NCBI GenBank assembly: GCA_025800385.1
Contig: JAOXRS010000123.1
Location: 18,997-82,996 of the forward strand
Reading direction: 5' to 3'
DNA: 64,000 nucleotides
From: Candidatus Albibeggiatoa sp. nov. NOAA
Lineage (GTDB): Bacteria; Pseudomonadota; Gammaproteobacteria; Beggiatoales; Beggiatoaceae
The position numbers and the translations under genes are program-made. Of the stretch, positions 9,091 through 20,500 are shown piece by piece. Every line of letters starts with the position of its first letter. Position 1 is the first letter of the stretch. The notes beneath the pieces were generated by a model. It was not told the DNA's origin, searched no databases, and saw only the letters and a program-made list of their open reading frames with translations.

Positions 9091-9232
9091 ACTAGTTGAA
9101 GGGTTTTGTTATCAGAAATAGCAACATCTCGCTATATGTCTAATTAACAAAGCTCTTTTGATAAATATTGTGTATAAAGATCATTGAAGGTTATTGATAT
9201 AAAAAACTAAAATAATTGGACATAAGTTAACC

Positions 9233-10225
9233 ATGCAACAATCATATGACTTAGAAAAACTAATCGTATTAGCAGTCAAAGATTTTGCCAAGTCAATCCG
9301 TGCTGGAAATAAAGTTGTCGCCGATATGTCGTCCCTGATTGATGCAACTGCTCAATTAACTTTAGCAAATTTGGATTATTGGGAAGGATTAATGCGTGAT
9401 CAGTTTTTTGGGACTTCATGGAAAAGACACTCAAGCTCTGCTCAACTGATAACTTGGTTAGATTTAATTAGTTGGGATGGATATAGGCGTGAAAAAGCCT
9501 TACGCACCATATCAAGTGCAGCTCCTAATGGCTTTTTTTTCTCTCTTGTCCTTCGCAGGTTGAATGATTGGGTACCTCAAGTTCGAGAAGCCGCTCGAGA
9601 AAGCCTTCCCATTATTGCTCAAAAAACAAATCCTGAGTACGTTGCGCAAGTCCTTTACATTGTATTATCACACTGGCACTCATGGGGACGCATTGAGGAA
9701 CAGGGCAAGCAAATACTTCTTGATATTATTACCTATGAAGAGATAGCCAAAGCATTGAGAGCAAAGCTTATATACTCAACGGCTGGATCAATGCCCTCAT
9801 TGTTTGCTCAACTTGGTCGCACACCAATTCTTGACGAGCATCTTGATGACATTGCTAAAAATGCAGTTCAACCTTGGGTCAGAGCTAAAGCTTATCGAAG
9901 CCAGTTTGAAGGGCGAATCGTTTGGGTTAAAGGCCATGAGTGGGAGTGGCTAGATTTTCAAAAGCGTAATCGTAGGTTAAAAGCCGTTATTGCAGAGCGA
10001 AAATTAACGGTAACATCTTCATGTTTAGAGCTTTTATCAACATCATCCCATGACCGTTCTTCAATTGTACGGCGCGTAGCGGCTGAATTTTTAATTCGTG
10101 ATTTAGAAAGCTTAGGGGATGAAGCACTGACATTAGCCCAGCATTTTGCGACTGACAAATCTCGTGCAGTCAAAGAGCGTGGGCAATTTGCTTTGAAACG
10201 TTTAAAAGAGATGCAACCACAATAG
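9233..10225 (+). CDS. HEAT-like helical repeat protein, function unknown
   Basis: The 330-residue protein is almost entirely helical. HEAT-like units are visible: YRREKALRTISSAAPNGF, LRRLNDWVPQVREAARESLP and, near the end, SSIVRRVAAEFLIRDLESLG with DKSRAVKERGQFALKRLKEM. I see no catalytic motif, signal peptide or membrane segment. HEAT repeats typically bind proteins or DNA, as in AlkD-like glycosylases, but the catalytic residues of those enzymes cannot be recognised here. It is a single gene with its own terminator. The start is an ATG with little Shine-Dalgarno support. Confidence 0.6.
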   Translation: MQQSYDLEKLIVLAVKDFAKSIRAGNKVVADMSSLIDATAQLTLANLDYWEGLMRDQFFGTSWKRHSSSAQLITWLDLISWDGYRREKALRTISSAAPNGFFFSLVLRRLNDWVPQVREAARESLPIIAQKTNPEYVAQVLYIVLSHWHSWGRIEEQGKQILLDIITYEEIAKALRAKLIYSTAGSMPSLFAQLGRTPILDEHLDDIAKNAVQPWVRAKAYRSQFEGRIVWVKGHEWEWLDFQKRNRRLKAVIAERKLTVTSSCLELLSTSSHDRSSIVRRVAAEFLIRDLESLGDEALTLAQHFATDKSRAVKERGQFALKRLKEMQPQ

Positions 10226-10269
10226 CCAGTGGCCAAGTTATGCATTATCAATGGTATTATCTGAATAAT

Positions 10270-10305
10270 ATGAGCCACATACTCTCATGTAGCTCATTTG
10301 TTTTT
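10270..10305 (+). terminator. Terminator after the HEAT-like gene
   Basis: ATGAGC-C-ACAT pairs with ATGT-A-GCTCAT around a 6-base loop, and TTGTTTTT follows. It is 45 bases after the stop of the HEAT-like gene and may also slow transcription from convergent hemL. Confidence 0.75.
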
Positions 10306-10310
10306 ACAGC

Positions 10311-11591
10311 TTAAAGCATTTTAAATACTGCTTCTGCCGCATCTAAAGTGTGTTCAAGATCAGCATCACTGTGCACTGAAGAGACAAAGCCCGCCTCAAA
10401 CGCAGATGGTGCGAGATAAACACCCTTGTCCAACATTGCATGGAAGAATGTTTTAAATCGCTCCGCATCACATTGCATCACTTGATCGAAATTAGTCACC
10501 GCAACGGATTCCGTGAAAAATAAGCCCATCATGCCACCGACTGATACACCCGTCATTGGGATATTGGCTTTTTGGGCACGTTCTAACATAGATTGAACAA
10601 AATTTGCGGTTTTCTGAGTTAAATCAGTAAAGAAGTCTGGTTGGCTGATAATGTCTAAAGTGGTTAAACCCGCTGCCATTGCAATGGGATTACCTGACAA
10701 TGTGCCTGCTTGATACACAGCCCCTAGTGGCGCGATATGTTGCATGATTTCTTTTTTACCACCAAATGCACCCACAGGCATACCACCACCGATTACTTTA
10801 CCCAAACAAGTTAAATCAGGAGTGACATTAAATAAACTTTGCGCACCGCCTAAAGCTACACGGAAACCTGTCATCACTTCATCAAAAATCAATACGCTAC
10901 CATATTGGTCACAGATGGCACGCAAGCCTTGTAAAAAGCCTTCTTGTGGCAGAATACAATTCATATTTCCTGCAACAGGTTCGACGATAATTGCAGCAAT
11001 TTGGTCACCCATTTCAGCAAATACTGTTTTAACCTGTTCAATATCATTATAATTTAAAGTTAAAGTATGTTCGGCAAGTGATGCTGGTACACCGGGGCTA
11101 TTAGGTAAACCTAAAGTAAGCACACCAGAACCTGCTTTGACTAATAAAGAGTCAACGTGACCGTGATAACAGCCTGAGAATTTAACAATTTTATCTCGTC
11201 CTGTATAACCCCGCGCTAAGCGAATGGCTGTCATGGTGGCTTCTGTACCTGAATTCACCATACGCACTAAATCAATGGAAGGCACGAGTTCACACACTTT
11301 TGCTGCAACTTTGGTTTCAATTTCAGTTGGCGCGCCATAGCTTAAACCATTTTTCACTGCGTCTTGTACTGCTGAAATTACTTTAGGGTGGGCGTGACCT
11401 GCAACCATTGGCCCCCATGAACCAACATAGTCAATATAACGTTTGCCTTCACTATCGTATAAATATGCTCCTTCAGCCCGTTGAATAAAAACAGGGTCGC
11501 CGCCAACGCCTTTAAACGCGCGAACAGGTGAATTAACGCCTCCGGGGATATAGTGTTGTGCGGTTTCGAAGAGTTCATGTGCTGTGGTCAT
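10311..11591 (-). CDS. hemL: Glutamate-1-semialdehyde 2,1-aminomutase
   Basis: HemL converts glutamate-1-semialdehyde to 5-aminolevulinate, using PLP, in the C5 pathway of heme synthesis. The 426-residue length is typical. Visible motifs are [18 protein letters not shown] at the N-terminus, [46 protein letters not shown], and [18 protein letters not shown] with the PLP lysine. AAAGGATG lies just upstream of the ATG. It has no operon partners in view. Confidence 0.97.
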   Translation of the reverse strand: MTTAHELFETAQHYIPGGVNSPVRAFKGVGGDPVFIQRAEGAYLYDSEGKRYIDYVGSWGPMVAGHAHPKVISAVQDAVKNGLSYGAPTEIETKVAAKVCELVPSIDLVRMVNSGTEATMTAIRLARGYTGRDKIVKFSGCYHGHVDSLLVKAGSGVLTLGLPNSPGVPASLAEHTLTLNYNDIEQVKTVFAEMGDQIAAIIVEPVAGNMNCILPQEGFLQGLRAICDQYGSVLIFDEVMTGFRVALGGAQSLFNVTPDLTCLGKVIGGGMPVGAFGGKKEIMQHIAPLGAVYQAGTLSGNPIAMAAGLTTLDIISQPDFFTDLTQKTANFVQSMLERAQKANIPMTGVSVGGMMGLFFTESVAVTNFDQVMQCDAERFKTFFHAMLDKGVYLAPSAFEAGFVSSVHSDADLEHTLDAAEAVFKML

Positions 11592-11720
11592 AGGTCATCC
11601 TTTACTTGAAATGCCAAAAACTGCAGCTCATTAAACGTGATATAGCGGATAAAATCAAGAATGCCTAAAGAATGAAATCTAGTCATTATGCCGTAAAGTA
11701 TTAAAAATGAACATTTCCAT

Positions 11721-12200
11721 TTACCAACGATGTTCCCATGCAATAGGCTTATCTTTCCGCACCTTTAGCTCAAGTAAAATAGGGGTATCTTTAGGTGGTA
11801 ATGCTTTATATTTAAAAGATAATCGTCCTGTGTAAATAAGCGTTTCTTTTTGTAACAAGCGCAAATTATCGATATGCACATAAACAGGAAATTTATTATA
11901 TCCCCCAACCGTCTGTTGCTCTTTATCTATAAATGCTACTAGTTGTTTTGGGTCATAATGAATTCTTTTATCTAGTTTATTTTTAACAGTTACTTTAAAT
12001 TTTAATACTTCACGGGTGCAGAATACCCAACAACCTTTAGTCCGCTTAGCAGGTGTTACTGTTACTTGAATGACTTCAGTTTCAACTCGATCAATAGACC
12101 ATGAATAGTATTCAGCAAATATCTCTTGATAAAGGTAAATGCTAAACACCAAAGTTAAAAAAGCAAAAAATACTTTAGCTATCATCATCAAAGTATTCAA
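11721..12200 (-). CDS. Membrane-anchored hypothetical protein
   Basis: I do not recognise this 159-residue protein. One N-terminal membrane helix (residues 5-25, MMIAKVFFAFLTLVFSIYLY) is followed by an extracytoplasmic beta-rich region with VIQVTVTPAKRTKGCWVFC, KFKVTVKNKLDKRIHYDP and ILLELKVRKDKP. The layout resembles small periplasmic Ig-like proteins that modify or sense envelope components, but no motif identifies it. The start at 12200 is TTG with AAAGG about 10 bases upstream. ATG at 12188 is the alternative. It has no apparent operon partner. Confidence 0.5.
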   Translation of the reverse strand: MNTLMMIAKVFFAFLTLVFSIYLYQEIFAEYYSWSIDRVETEVIQVTVTPAKRTKGCWVFCTREVLKFKVTVKNKLDKRIHYDPKQLVAFIDKEQQTVGGYNKFPVYVHIDNLRLLQKETLIYTGRLSFKYKALPPKDTPILLELKVRKDKPIAWEHRW

Positions 12201-12216
12201 AATAATTTGCCTTTAC

Positions 12217-12261
12217 AACTAAAGAAACCAACATACATACAGCATGTAAATAAGTTGGCTT
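12217..12261 (-). terminator. Probable terminator after the cytochrome b561 gene
   Basis: On the minus strand AAGCCAAC pairs with GTTGGTTT (one G-U pair), with a small internal stem ACAT/ATGT in the loop, followed by a T-rich CTTT. It is 11 bases beyond the b561 stop codon. Confidence 0.4.
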
Positions 12262-12271
12262 TGTTGATAAA

Positions 12272-12859
12272 TTAATTACCTACCGTCATTTTGCGTAGTG
12301 TATTGTCTTTTTTAACAAAGTGATGATATAAAGCGGCAGCCGCGTGACCTAAAATCAGTATCCATACCAACCATTTGCCCATGATTTCTTTATGAATAAA
12401 ATCGATAGGTTTTTCAAATTCTTTAAATGAAATACCTAACCCATTGGTAACCAGCGATTCATACAATTGGGTGCTTTCAAATTTCACTATATCAAAGATG
12501 AAAAAGAACTCTGTGTTTACGGACGTACCGATATAACCTGTCACAGGCATGATAATCATCACAGCATACAGCGCGTAATGACCTGCATGTGCTGCCATGT
12601 GTTCTAATTTTGTGCCGGGTTCTAACTTGGGTGCGGGATTTGTCAGCCGCCAAAAAATACGCAGAAAAACCACCACAGCTACTGTCATCCCAATCGATAA
12701 ATGCAGTTGCAGCGCGCTCCAGTTTTCAGGTGTTTTTGCCTCTGTAAACCAATGCCGATAATACACACTGACATACGCGCCAAGAAACAATAACGCCGTG
12801 ATCCAATGCAACCATTTTGCAACTGAGCCATAGCTATCTGCTGTATTTCTCATTTTCAT
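12272..12859 (-). CDS. Cytochrome b561-family protein
   Basis: A di-heme b-type cytochrome of the YodB/CybB class, about four membrane helices. Heme-ligating His candidates are in SVAKWLHWITALLFL (helix 1), LQLHLSIGMTVAVVV (helix 2), HMAAHAGHYALYAVMII (helix 3) and ILGHAAAALYHHFVKKD (helix 4). Such proteins oxidise ubiquinol, some with superoxide as electron acceptor. An insertion of about 35 residues between helices 3 and 4 (FESTQLYESLV...PIDFIHKEIMG) is usual in this class. AGGAG precedes the ATG. The upstream MFS gene ends 9 bases away, so they form a two-gene operon. Confidence 0.88.
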   Translation of the reverse strand: MKMRNTADSYGSVAKWLHWITALLFLGAYVSVYYRHWFTEAKTPENWSALQLHLSIGMTVAVVVFLRIFWRLTNPAPKLEPGTKLEHMAAHAGHYALYAVMIIMPVTGYIGTSVNTEFFFIFDIVKFESTQLYESLVTNGLGISFKEFEKPIDFIHKEIMGKWLVWILILGHAAAALYHHFVKKDNTLRKMTVGN

Positions 12860-12868
12860 AAAAAGCTC

Positions 12869-14107
12869 CTATTTGTATGCTTTTGCATAATTGAACGGAC
12901 CGACATAGTTGATAAACAGTAAAATGCTTAAGCCACCAAACGCGGTGAACATGAAACCGAATACCAATGGAAAAATAGAATTGTCGTACATCAAACCGAT
13001 AAAGCTGCCAATCGCAACTGATAGCAATGTTTGAGCGGAGGAAATGACTGATGAGGCTGTACCTGCAATATGGCCTAAAGGATTGAGTGAGAGCGTATTC
13101 ATATTGCCCATCAAAATGCCCAGATTAAAAAACACAATACTCAAATAGGTCATTAATACGATCAATGTTGGTTGTGCGGAAAAATGGCTAATATAGACAT
13201 AAAAAAATAGGGATGTTGTAAATACCATGGCTAAAGCGAATAAGCATAGTTGTTCCATGCTAAATAATTTCAGTAAGCGAGAATTGAGATATGAGGCAAT
13301 TCCCACTGAGAACGCCAAGCCGCCAAATGCAATCGAAAACAAGTCACCTAACTCATATTGAATTTGTAGGATTTGTTGTGCTGAGTTTAGGTAGCCAATA
13401 AAGCCACCAAAGGTTAAACCTGACGCAATGGTATATAAACGGCTGGTTGGATGGGTTAATGATTCCTTGATTGCTTCAAAAGTAGTGGTCAATGAAAATG
13501 CTGATCGGTTTTCACGGGATAATGTTTCTTGTGCCCGCAAATCGAACCAAGTCAGACTTGCAAATGAGACGATGAGCAAAAATAGAAAAATCGCTTGCCA
13601 TTGAAAAAATAATAATATGCCTTGACCGATGGAAGGTGCAATGGTGGGTACGATAATAAAAATGCTGGTAATCAATGACATGACTTTTGCCATTTCTTTG
13701 CCTTCGAATTTATCGCGGATCATTGCCATTGAAACCACTCGGCACGATGCTGCTCCAAAGCCTTGGATTAATCGCCCCAGTAGCATGACATCAAAACTGC
13801 TTGAAAATAGAGAGATGATTGTTCCAATAATAAAAATGCCTACACCAAGGTTAAGCGTTGTTTTTCGGCCGTAAGTATCTGAGAGTGGCCCATACACCAT
13901 GAGTCCCAATGACATGCCGATAAAGACACTGGATAGTAATAATTGGTTGTCGTTAGCATTGTTTTGATCGACACCAAGGCTTGAGCCGATTTGTGATAAA
14001 GCGGGCAATATTGCATCAATGGAGAGTGCTAGTAACGACATAATCAATGCCATCATGGTAACGAATTCAATACCTTGTGCACCACGATTTGGCAGGGTTT
14101 GTGACAT
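12869..14107 (-). CDS. Bcr/CflA-type MFS drug exporter
   Basis: This is a 12-helix major facilitator of 412 residues. The first helix carries SLLALSIDAILPALSQIGSSLG, with the acidic residue of drug:proton antiporters. Helix 2 leads into the MFS motif GPLSDTYGRKTT, and helix 4-5 has GRLIQGFGAASCRVVSMAMIRD, characteristic of the Bcr/CflA subfamily. Members export bicyclomycin, chloramphenicol, sulfonamides or cysteine, and the substrate cannot be read from sequence. AGGTAAA lies upstream of the ATG. It may be co-transcribed with the cytochrome b561 gene. Confidence 0.9.
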   Translation of the reverse strand: MSQTLPNRGAQGIEFVTMMALIMSLLALSIDAILPALSQIGSSLGVDQNNANDNQLLLSSVFIGMSLGLMVYGPLSDTYGRKTTLNLGVGIFIIGTIISLFSSSFDVMLLGRLIQGFGAASCRVVSMAMIRDKFEGKEMAKVMSLITSIFIIVPTIAPSIGQGILLFFQWQAIFLFLLIVSFASLTWFDLRAQETLSRENRSAFSLTTTFEAIKESLTHPTSRLYTIASGLTFGGFIGYLNSAQQILQIQYELGDLFSIAFGGLAFSVGIASYLNSRLLKLFSMEQLCLFALAMVFTTSLFFYVYISHFSAQPTLIVLMTYLSIVFFNLGILMGNMNTLSLNPLGHIAGTASSVISSAQTLLSVAIGSFIGLMYDNSIFPLVFGFMFTAFGGLSILLFINYVGPFNYAKAYK

Positions 14108-14208
14108 AAATTTACCTAATTAGAAGTGAATAACAACAGCAGATATTGTGCAAATTGTTAAAAAATAAAGGCTTTGATCTGAGGATAAGGTTTTGTTAAT
14201 TCTACTAC

Positions 14209-14469
14209 TTGCCACAGATTACTGAGTTTGCTACCAGCATATGCATGTATGGCTTTATACGGTTTGGGATGCGGAATACAGTCGTTTATTTCACCTGCGG
14301 TCATGATAATTTTGTCATTGATATTACGGATGTGGGTGTGGAGAAACTGGCCGCCGCTTTAGAAACCATGGCTTCTGTGGCTTATCCTTTAATGGATCAA
14401 ACCTTTACTGCTGAAGAATGTGAAACCTTAACCCATTTACTTGAAAAGCTTGGGGCGCAGTTTAATTAA
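14209..14469 (+). CDS. Small hypothetical protein
   Basis: I do not recognise this 86-residue reading frame. The best part is the second half (NFVIDITDVGVEKLAAALETMASV, then FTAEECETLTHLLEKLG), which has a coding-like composition and two amphipathic helices. The start is unclear: TTG at 14209 has no close ribosome-binding site, and ATG at 14245 is equally weak. It could be a real small protein or the remains of a longer one. It sits between the MFS gene and the NRPS gene, on the opposite strand from both. Confidence 0.4.
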   Translation: MPQITEFATSICMYGFIRFGMRNTVVYFTCGHDNFVIDITDVGVEKLAAALETMASVAYPLMDQTFTAEECETLTHLLEKLGAQFN

Positions 14470-14502
14470 CAGGTTGCTTTGATAAAGTTTGTATATTTTG
14501 CA

Positions 14503-14536
14503 AGAGCCAACCCATCAATAAAAATAAGTTGGCTCT
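14503..14536. terminator. Inverted repeat at convergent 3' ends
   Basis: AGAGCCAAC (14503-14511) is the exact complement of GTTGGCTCT (14528-14536). It sits between the 3' ends of the small plus-strand gene and the minus-strand NRPS gene. There is no long U-tract on either side, so it is a modest bidirectional terminator candidate. Confidence 0.45.
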
Positions 14537-14548
14537 GCTTAAAATGGG

Positions 14549-17500
14549 TTATGATTGATTGCGCATATAATGTCGTAAACGTTGACTCAAGCTTTCGACG
14601 TGTGGTTCATAAAACATACTGAAATGTGTGCCTGCATTCCATTCTAAATTGAAAGTGCTGGATGTAAATGGATGCCAATCCCAATCAGCATTTTGTACAT
14701 AATCCTCATTTGATTGATCTTCAGCTCGGATTAACACAATCGGCGCATCGATTTTACCTTGCGGTTGGTAATGCAATTGTGCATGAATTTCAGCTTTGAA
14801 ACTTTTCACTGTGGCTTTTAATTGTGCAATATCCGCATCGGGCGCGAAGAATAATTGACGTTGTTTTAAATATTGCATCACCAATTCATAAGCCTGCTCT
14901 AAATCTGCTTGCTCATGTAGTTGGTCTTTAGTCAGTTCGATTTCGGTTTCCGTTAATACTTTCAACACCTCAACGATGCTCCATAGCCAATCAGTTTCGT
15001 TCCAGTCAGCGGTTGGATTATGTTGTGGTTCAACGCTGGGCGCAGTACTATCGAGAATCACCAACATCGCCACGGTGTGACCTTGTTGCTCCAATTGTCT
15101 GGCCATTTCAAACGCAACTTTACCGCCGAAACAATGCCCAACTAAATAGTAAGGATTGTGTGGTTGCGCAGTTTGCAATTCTCGTATGTGATAGGATGCC
15201 AACACTTCAATGCTATCTGGGGTTTCAGTTTTGCCATCTAACCCCGGTGGTTGTAAGCCATAAAATGGTTGATCTTGTCCCAAATGCGCCGCCAAGTTGT
15301 ATAAATACAATACATTGCCACCTGCTCCGGGTAAGCAAAATAATGGTGATCGGTTGCCTTGGGCTTGAATGGGAATCAAAGTTGGCCATATTTGCTGTTG
15401 CTGTTCACGGATCACATCCGCTAATTCGGCAATGGTCGCGCCTTTGAATAAGGTGGCAATCGGCAAATGACGATCAAATTGCTGTTGAATCAAACTCATC
15501 AGCCGCACTGCCAACAGTGATTGTCCGCCCAAAGTAAAGAAATTGTCATGAATCCCAATCGGTTGCACATTTAACACTTGTTCCCAAAGTTGGGCTAATT
15601 GCAATTCGACCATATCGCGCGGGGCTTGGTAGGTTTTCGCTAACAACGCATCAGGGGCAGGCAAGGCTTTGCGGTCAATTTTGTTATTTGGGGTCAACGG
15701 CAAAGCATCCAACACCATCAACGCTGCAGGCAACATATAATCTGGCAATCGCTGTTTTAACCAATCTTGCAAGGCTTCCACGGCTAGTGCTTGGCTCAAC
15801 GTGACATAAGCAATCAAGCGGGGGGTATTCTCGGGATCATGCAATAACACAATCGCTTCTTTGACTGAGGGATGTTGCATTAACGCCTGTTCAATTTCAG
15901 ATAATTCAATACGGAAGCCGCGCAATTTTACTTGATGATCGATACGCCCTAAATATTCAAGATTGCCATCGGGTAGCCATCGCGCCAAGTCACCTGTTCT
16001 GTATATCCGTTCTGGTTGACCAAACAATTCAACATCGATAAATTTTTCTGCGCTTAAATCATCCCGACCCAGATAACCCCGCGCCAAGCTGTTCCCCGCC
16101 AAGCATAATTCACCCGCAATACCTAATGCCACAGGTTGTTGGTTGCTATCAAGAATATATGTTTGATAATTGGATAATGGTTTACCAATCGGGATATTGT
16201 CCACATTATCATCGACACGGTAATACGTTGCGACCACGGTTGCCTCGGTAGGCCCGTATGTATTGAGCAATTGTGCTTGTTGCCCAAAAGTTTGCTGCCA
16301 TTGTTGCACGCGTTGCAATGACGCTGCTTCACCGCCAATAATCACGGTTTTCACCGACTCAGGCCAATAAGGGTGATTGTCTTCACTGCTTATCAATTGT
16401 TGCCAGTAAGCGGTGGGTAAATCCAGTACTGTGATCTGTTTAGCTTGGCAAGTTTGTAGGAAATGCTGCTCGGTATCCATCATGTCAGGCGTGCGTAACA
16501 CCAATGTACCGCCTTGGGTCAGCACAGGGAAAATCTCCTCAACTGCGGCATCAAAATTGATCGAGGCAAATTGTAATACACGATCTTGCTGTGTGATGGG
16601 GTAATTGTTCACCGCCGCTTGAACGAAATTATTTAAACCACCTTGTTCAATCATTACCCCTTTTGGTTTGCCTGTTGAACCCGAGGTATAAATCACATAC
16701 GCCAAATGCTCAGCACTGACTGTACTCTTTGGATTGGTGGAGGCTTGTTGTGCCTGTGGATTTTGATCTAAGCAGATGATTTGGGCGGTGGTTGCTGGTA
16801 AGCGTTGGCGCAAATTGGAATCTGTGACCAAAATCGATAATTGTGCATCTTCCAGCATAAATGCCAAACGTTGAGTGGGATAATTCGGATCAAGCGGTAA
16901 ATATGCCCCACCTGCTTTGAAAATCCCCAATAATCCGACTAACATGTCTAACGAACGCTCCAAGCATATCCCGACGACAGTATCAGCTTGCACGCCTAAG
17001 CTTTGTAAATAATGGGCTAATTGGTTGGCGTGTTGATTAAGCTGTTGATAGGTCAATGATTGTTCAGCGAATTCAACTGCAATGGCATCAGGTGTGGCGG
17101 CAGCTTGTTGTTCAAATTGTTGATGTACACATGTTGGCACGATCTCGCTGGTGGTTTGTGTCCACGCTAAAAGTTGTTGCTGCTCATCGGCGGTCATCAT
17201 CGGGATTTGATTTAATTGGCGCGATGTGTCTAAAATGCCTTGGAGTAAGGTTTGCAAATGTTCCATCATGCGAACCATACTGTGGTGCTGGAATCGGTGG
17301 GTTGCATAAGCCAATTTAAAGCTGATCGTTTCACCGCTAATAAAAGTTGCCAAAGTTAGCGGATAATTGGTTTTTTCTAAAAATTGCACCTCGCTGATAC
17401 TTAAGCCGCCTAAATCCATATTACGCAAAGACTGGTCAATCGGGTAATTTTCAAATACCAATAAACTGTCAAATAATGGCGCACCGCTATCAATTTCGCT

Positions 17501-20500
17501 CCAGCCTTGAATATCAACCAATGGCGTGAAGCTATAAATATCGCGCTGTAATTGTTGGGTTTGTAAATCTTGCAACCATGGCAATACTTCGGTATCTGTT
17601 GACACGTTAACCCGCACAGGCAAAGTATTGATAAATAAACCCACCATCGTATCCACGTCGACTAAATCTGCAGGCCGTCCCGATACCGTTGCACCAAATA
17701 CCACATCAGATTCAGCACTATAACGGCTTAACAATAATGCCCACGCACCTTGCACTAAAGTGTTTAAAGTCAGTTGTTGGGTTTGGGCTAATTGGCGTAA
17801 GGCTTGACTGGTATCCACATCTAAACTGAAATCATATTCAATATAATCATGCTGTTCGCTGACAACAGTGTCCGCACGTAGCGAAGTTGGCGCAGAAAAA
17901 TCAGCCAGTTGTTGTTGCCAAAATGTTTGTGCAGCGGCTTTGTCTTGTTGTTGCAACCAAGCGATGTAATGTCGATAAGCGTGCTCTGGTTCGAATGAAA
18001 CGTTTTTCCCTTGGGTAATATTGGCGTAAGCGGTGGCGACATCTTTCAACACCAACGATAAGCACCAACCATCCAGTAGCAAATGATGGAAACTCCACAC
18101 CAATTGATAGCATTCATGATCGAGCTGTAACAAAGCAAACCGTATTAACGGGGCTTGCTGTAAATCAAAACCTTGTGTTTGGTCGGCTTGTAAAAAAGTC
18201 TGTAATTGTTGGGCTTGCTGCGCTGGATTGAAATCACGCCAATCATGTTGCTGCCATGGTAAATTGACGCTAGGCAAAATCAACTGTAACGGCTGCTCTA
18301 AATCTTGCCAGCGGTATTGTGCACGTAAAATCGCATAACGTTCAGTGACTTGTTGCCAAGCGGTTTGAAATGCGTCGACATTCAACTCACCTTGTAAACG
18401 CAAGCATAATTGCTCGAAATACATCCCAGAATCAGGTTCATACAATGTGTGGAATAACATACCTTGCTGCATCGGCGATAATGGATACACATCATCCAGT
18501 TGTTCAATAAATTCATCAAGCTGGGTTTGTTGCAATTGAGCCAGTGGAAAATCCGAAGGGGTATAACTGCGCGAGGTAGGCAATTGGCAATGGCTGATTA
18601 AATCTTGCAAAGCTTGGATAAAGTCGTGCGCGACCCGTTGAATGGTTTCCGCTTGAAAATGTGCTGCACTGTAATTCCATTCTAGGCATAATTCACCATC
18701 ATTGATAAACGCATCGATTTCGATTAAATGAGCCATCGGATTGCTTGCACCACGGGTTAAACTGGTGTCTTCATCGGCTAAGCCTAAAAATGGTGCTTGG
18801 TTAAATTGCTGAAATTGTCCTAAATAATTAAAGCTGATTTGTGGTTTTGGTGCATCGCTTAAGGCAGATTCTGGGTGCAAATATTTCAATGCGCCGTAAT
18901 CAATGCCTTTGTTTGGAATGCTGCGCAATTGCTCTTTAACCGCTTTCAACGCTGAACCCAATTGTTGGCTGATGCCTGTCAAATCCAAATGTACAGGGAA
19001 TAAACTGGTAAACCAGCCCACGGTTCGCGACACATCCATATTGCTGAATAAATCCTCGCGTCCATGCCCTTCTAAATCAATCAAGACATGCTCTTCTCCC
19101 GTCCACGCGGCAACACTTTGCGCCAACGCAGTTAATAACACATCATTGATTTGGGTTCGATACGCTTGCGGTACATCATTGAGCAAAGCTTGAGTGTATT
19201 GAGCATCCAGCGCAATTTGTACTTTGGGCGGGGTTGGATTATCCAGCGGCAACGAGGCAATCGGTTTGTCAATCTGCCATGATGCTGGATTCACTTCATC
19301 GGATAGCGCGTAATTGCCTAATTGTTTTGCCCATTGGCGCATAGAGCTGGTTTTAGGTGGTAAATTAATCGCTTCATCACGGTTGAGTTGTTGATAAATC
19401 TGTACGAAATCTTCCAGTAAAATCCGCCAAGATACGCCATCAATCGCCAAATGATGCACCACGATAAATAAACGATTCGGCTGTTCATCACCCATTTTAA
19501 ATAATGCCATCCGTAAAAGCGCACCTTGTTGTAAGTCAAAGCTGGTTTGTAATTGATCGGCCATGGTTTTGATCTGTTGGGTTTGTTCAGTAGAATTGAG
19601 ATCGGATAAATCATAAATGCTGAACAACTCACTGATATCATTAATACCTGCAAACCATTGTTTTATAGATTGATCTGTGAATTGGAAGTTTAAACGCAGT
19701 GCGTCGTGATGTTGTAATAAATGTTGCAGAATTTGCTCAATATGTTCCGCGTCGAGTTGTGGCGATACTTGTAATAAAACCGCTTGATTAAAGTGATGGG
19801 CTTCGGGTAATTGCTGCTGAAAAAACCAGTGTTGAATTGGGGTTAACGGTAATTCGCCAGTGAGTATGCCTTGTTCGGTTTGTATCGAGGTGGTTTGCTT
19901 GGCGTGTTTGGCTAATTCGGCAATGGTCGGATATTCAAATAATTGGTCGGGGCCGAGTTCTAAACCCATTTGGCGAGCGCGGGACACAATTTGAATACTG
20001 ATAATTGAGTCGCCACCCAGTTCGAAGAAATTATCTTCAATTCCCACTTTCGGACGATTTAAAACCTCTGCCCAAATCTTGGTTAAACTATTTTCCGCTT
20101 GGGTTTTCGGCGCAACAAATCTGTCTTCAGAGAGTTTATGACTGACAGAAATCTGTGACAATACGCGGCGGTCAACTTTGCCATTGGGATTGAGCGGTAA
20201 TGATTGCAATAATACAAATGCTGATGGAATCATATAATTGGGCAGTTTGTCCTTTAAATGCTCGCGTAAACGCTGGGTTAACGTCCGTTGTAACATGCTC
20301 ATAATGCCGTTTTTTTCTAATAAATCTCTCACGCTTTGATCTAATTGAGTTTGCACTTCAGGATTCAAGTGAAACATTAAGCCTACTTCTGCCCCACGCT
20401 TCCAACGCACTTCACTGTTTAAACGACTGATTTCAGCTTCAAATGGTAGCTGTAATTGCAAATTAAATTGTTGACCGATCTCAAATGGCAAATCATCACC

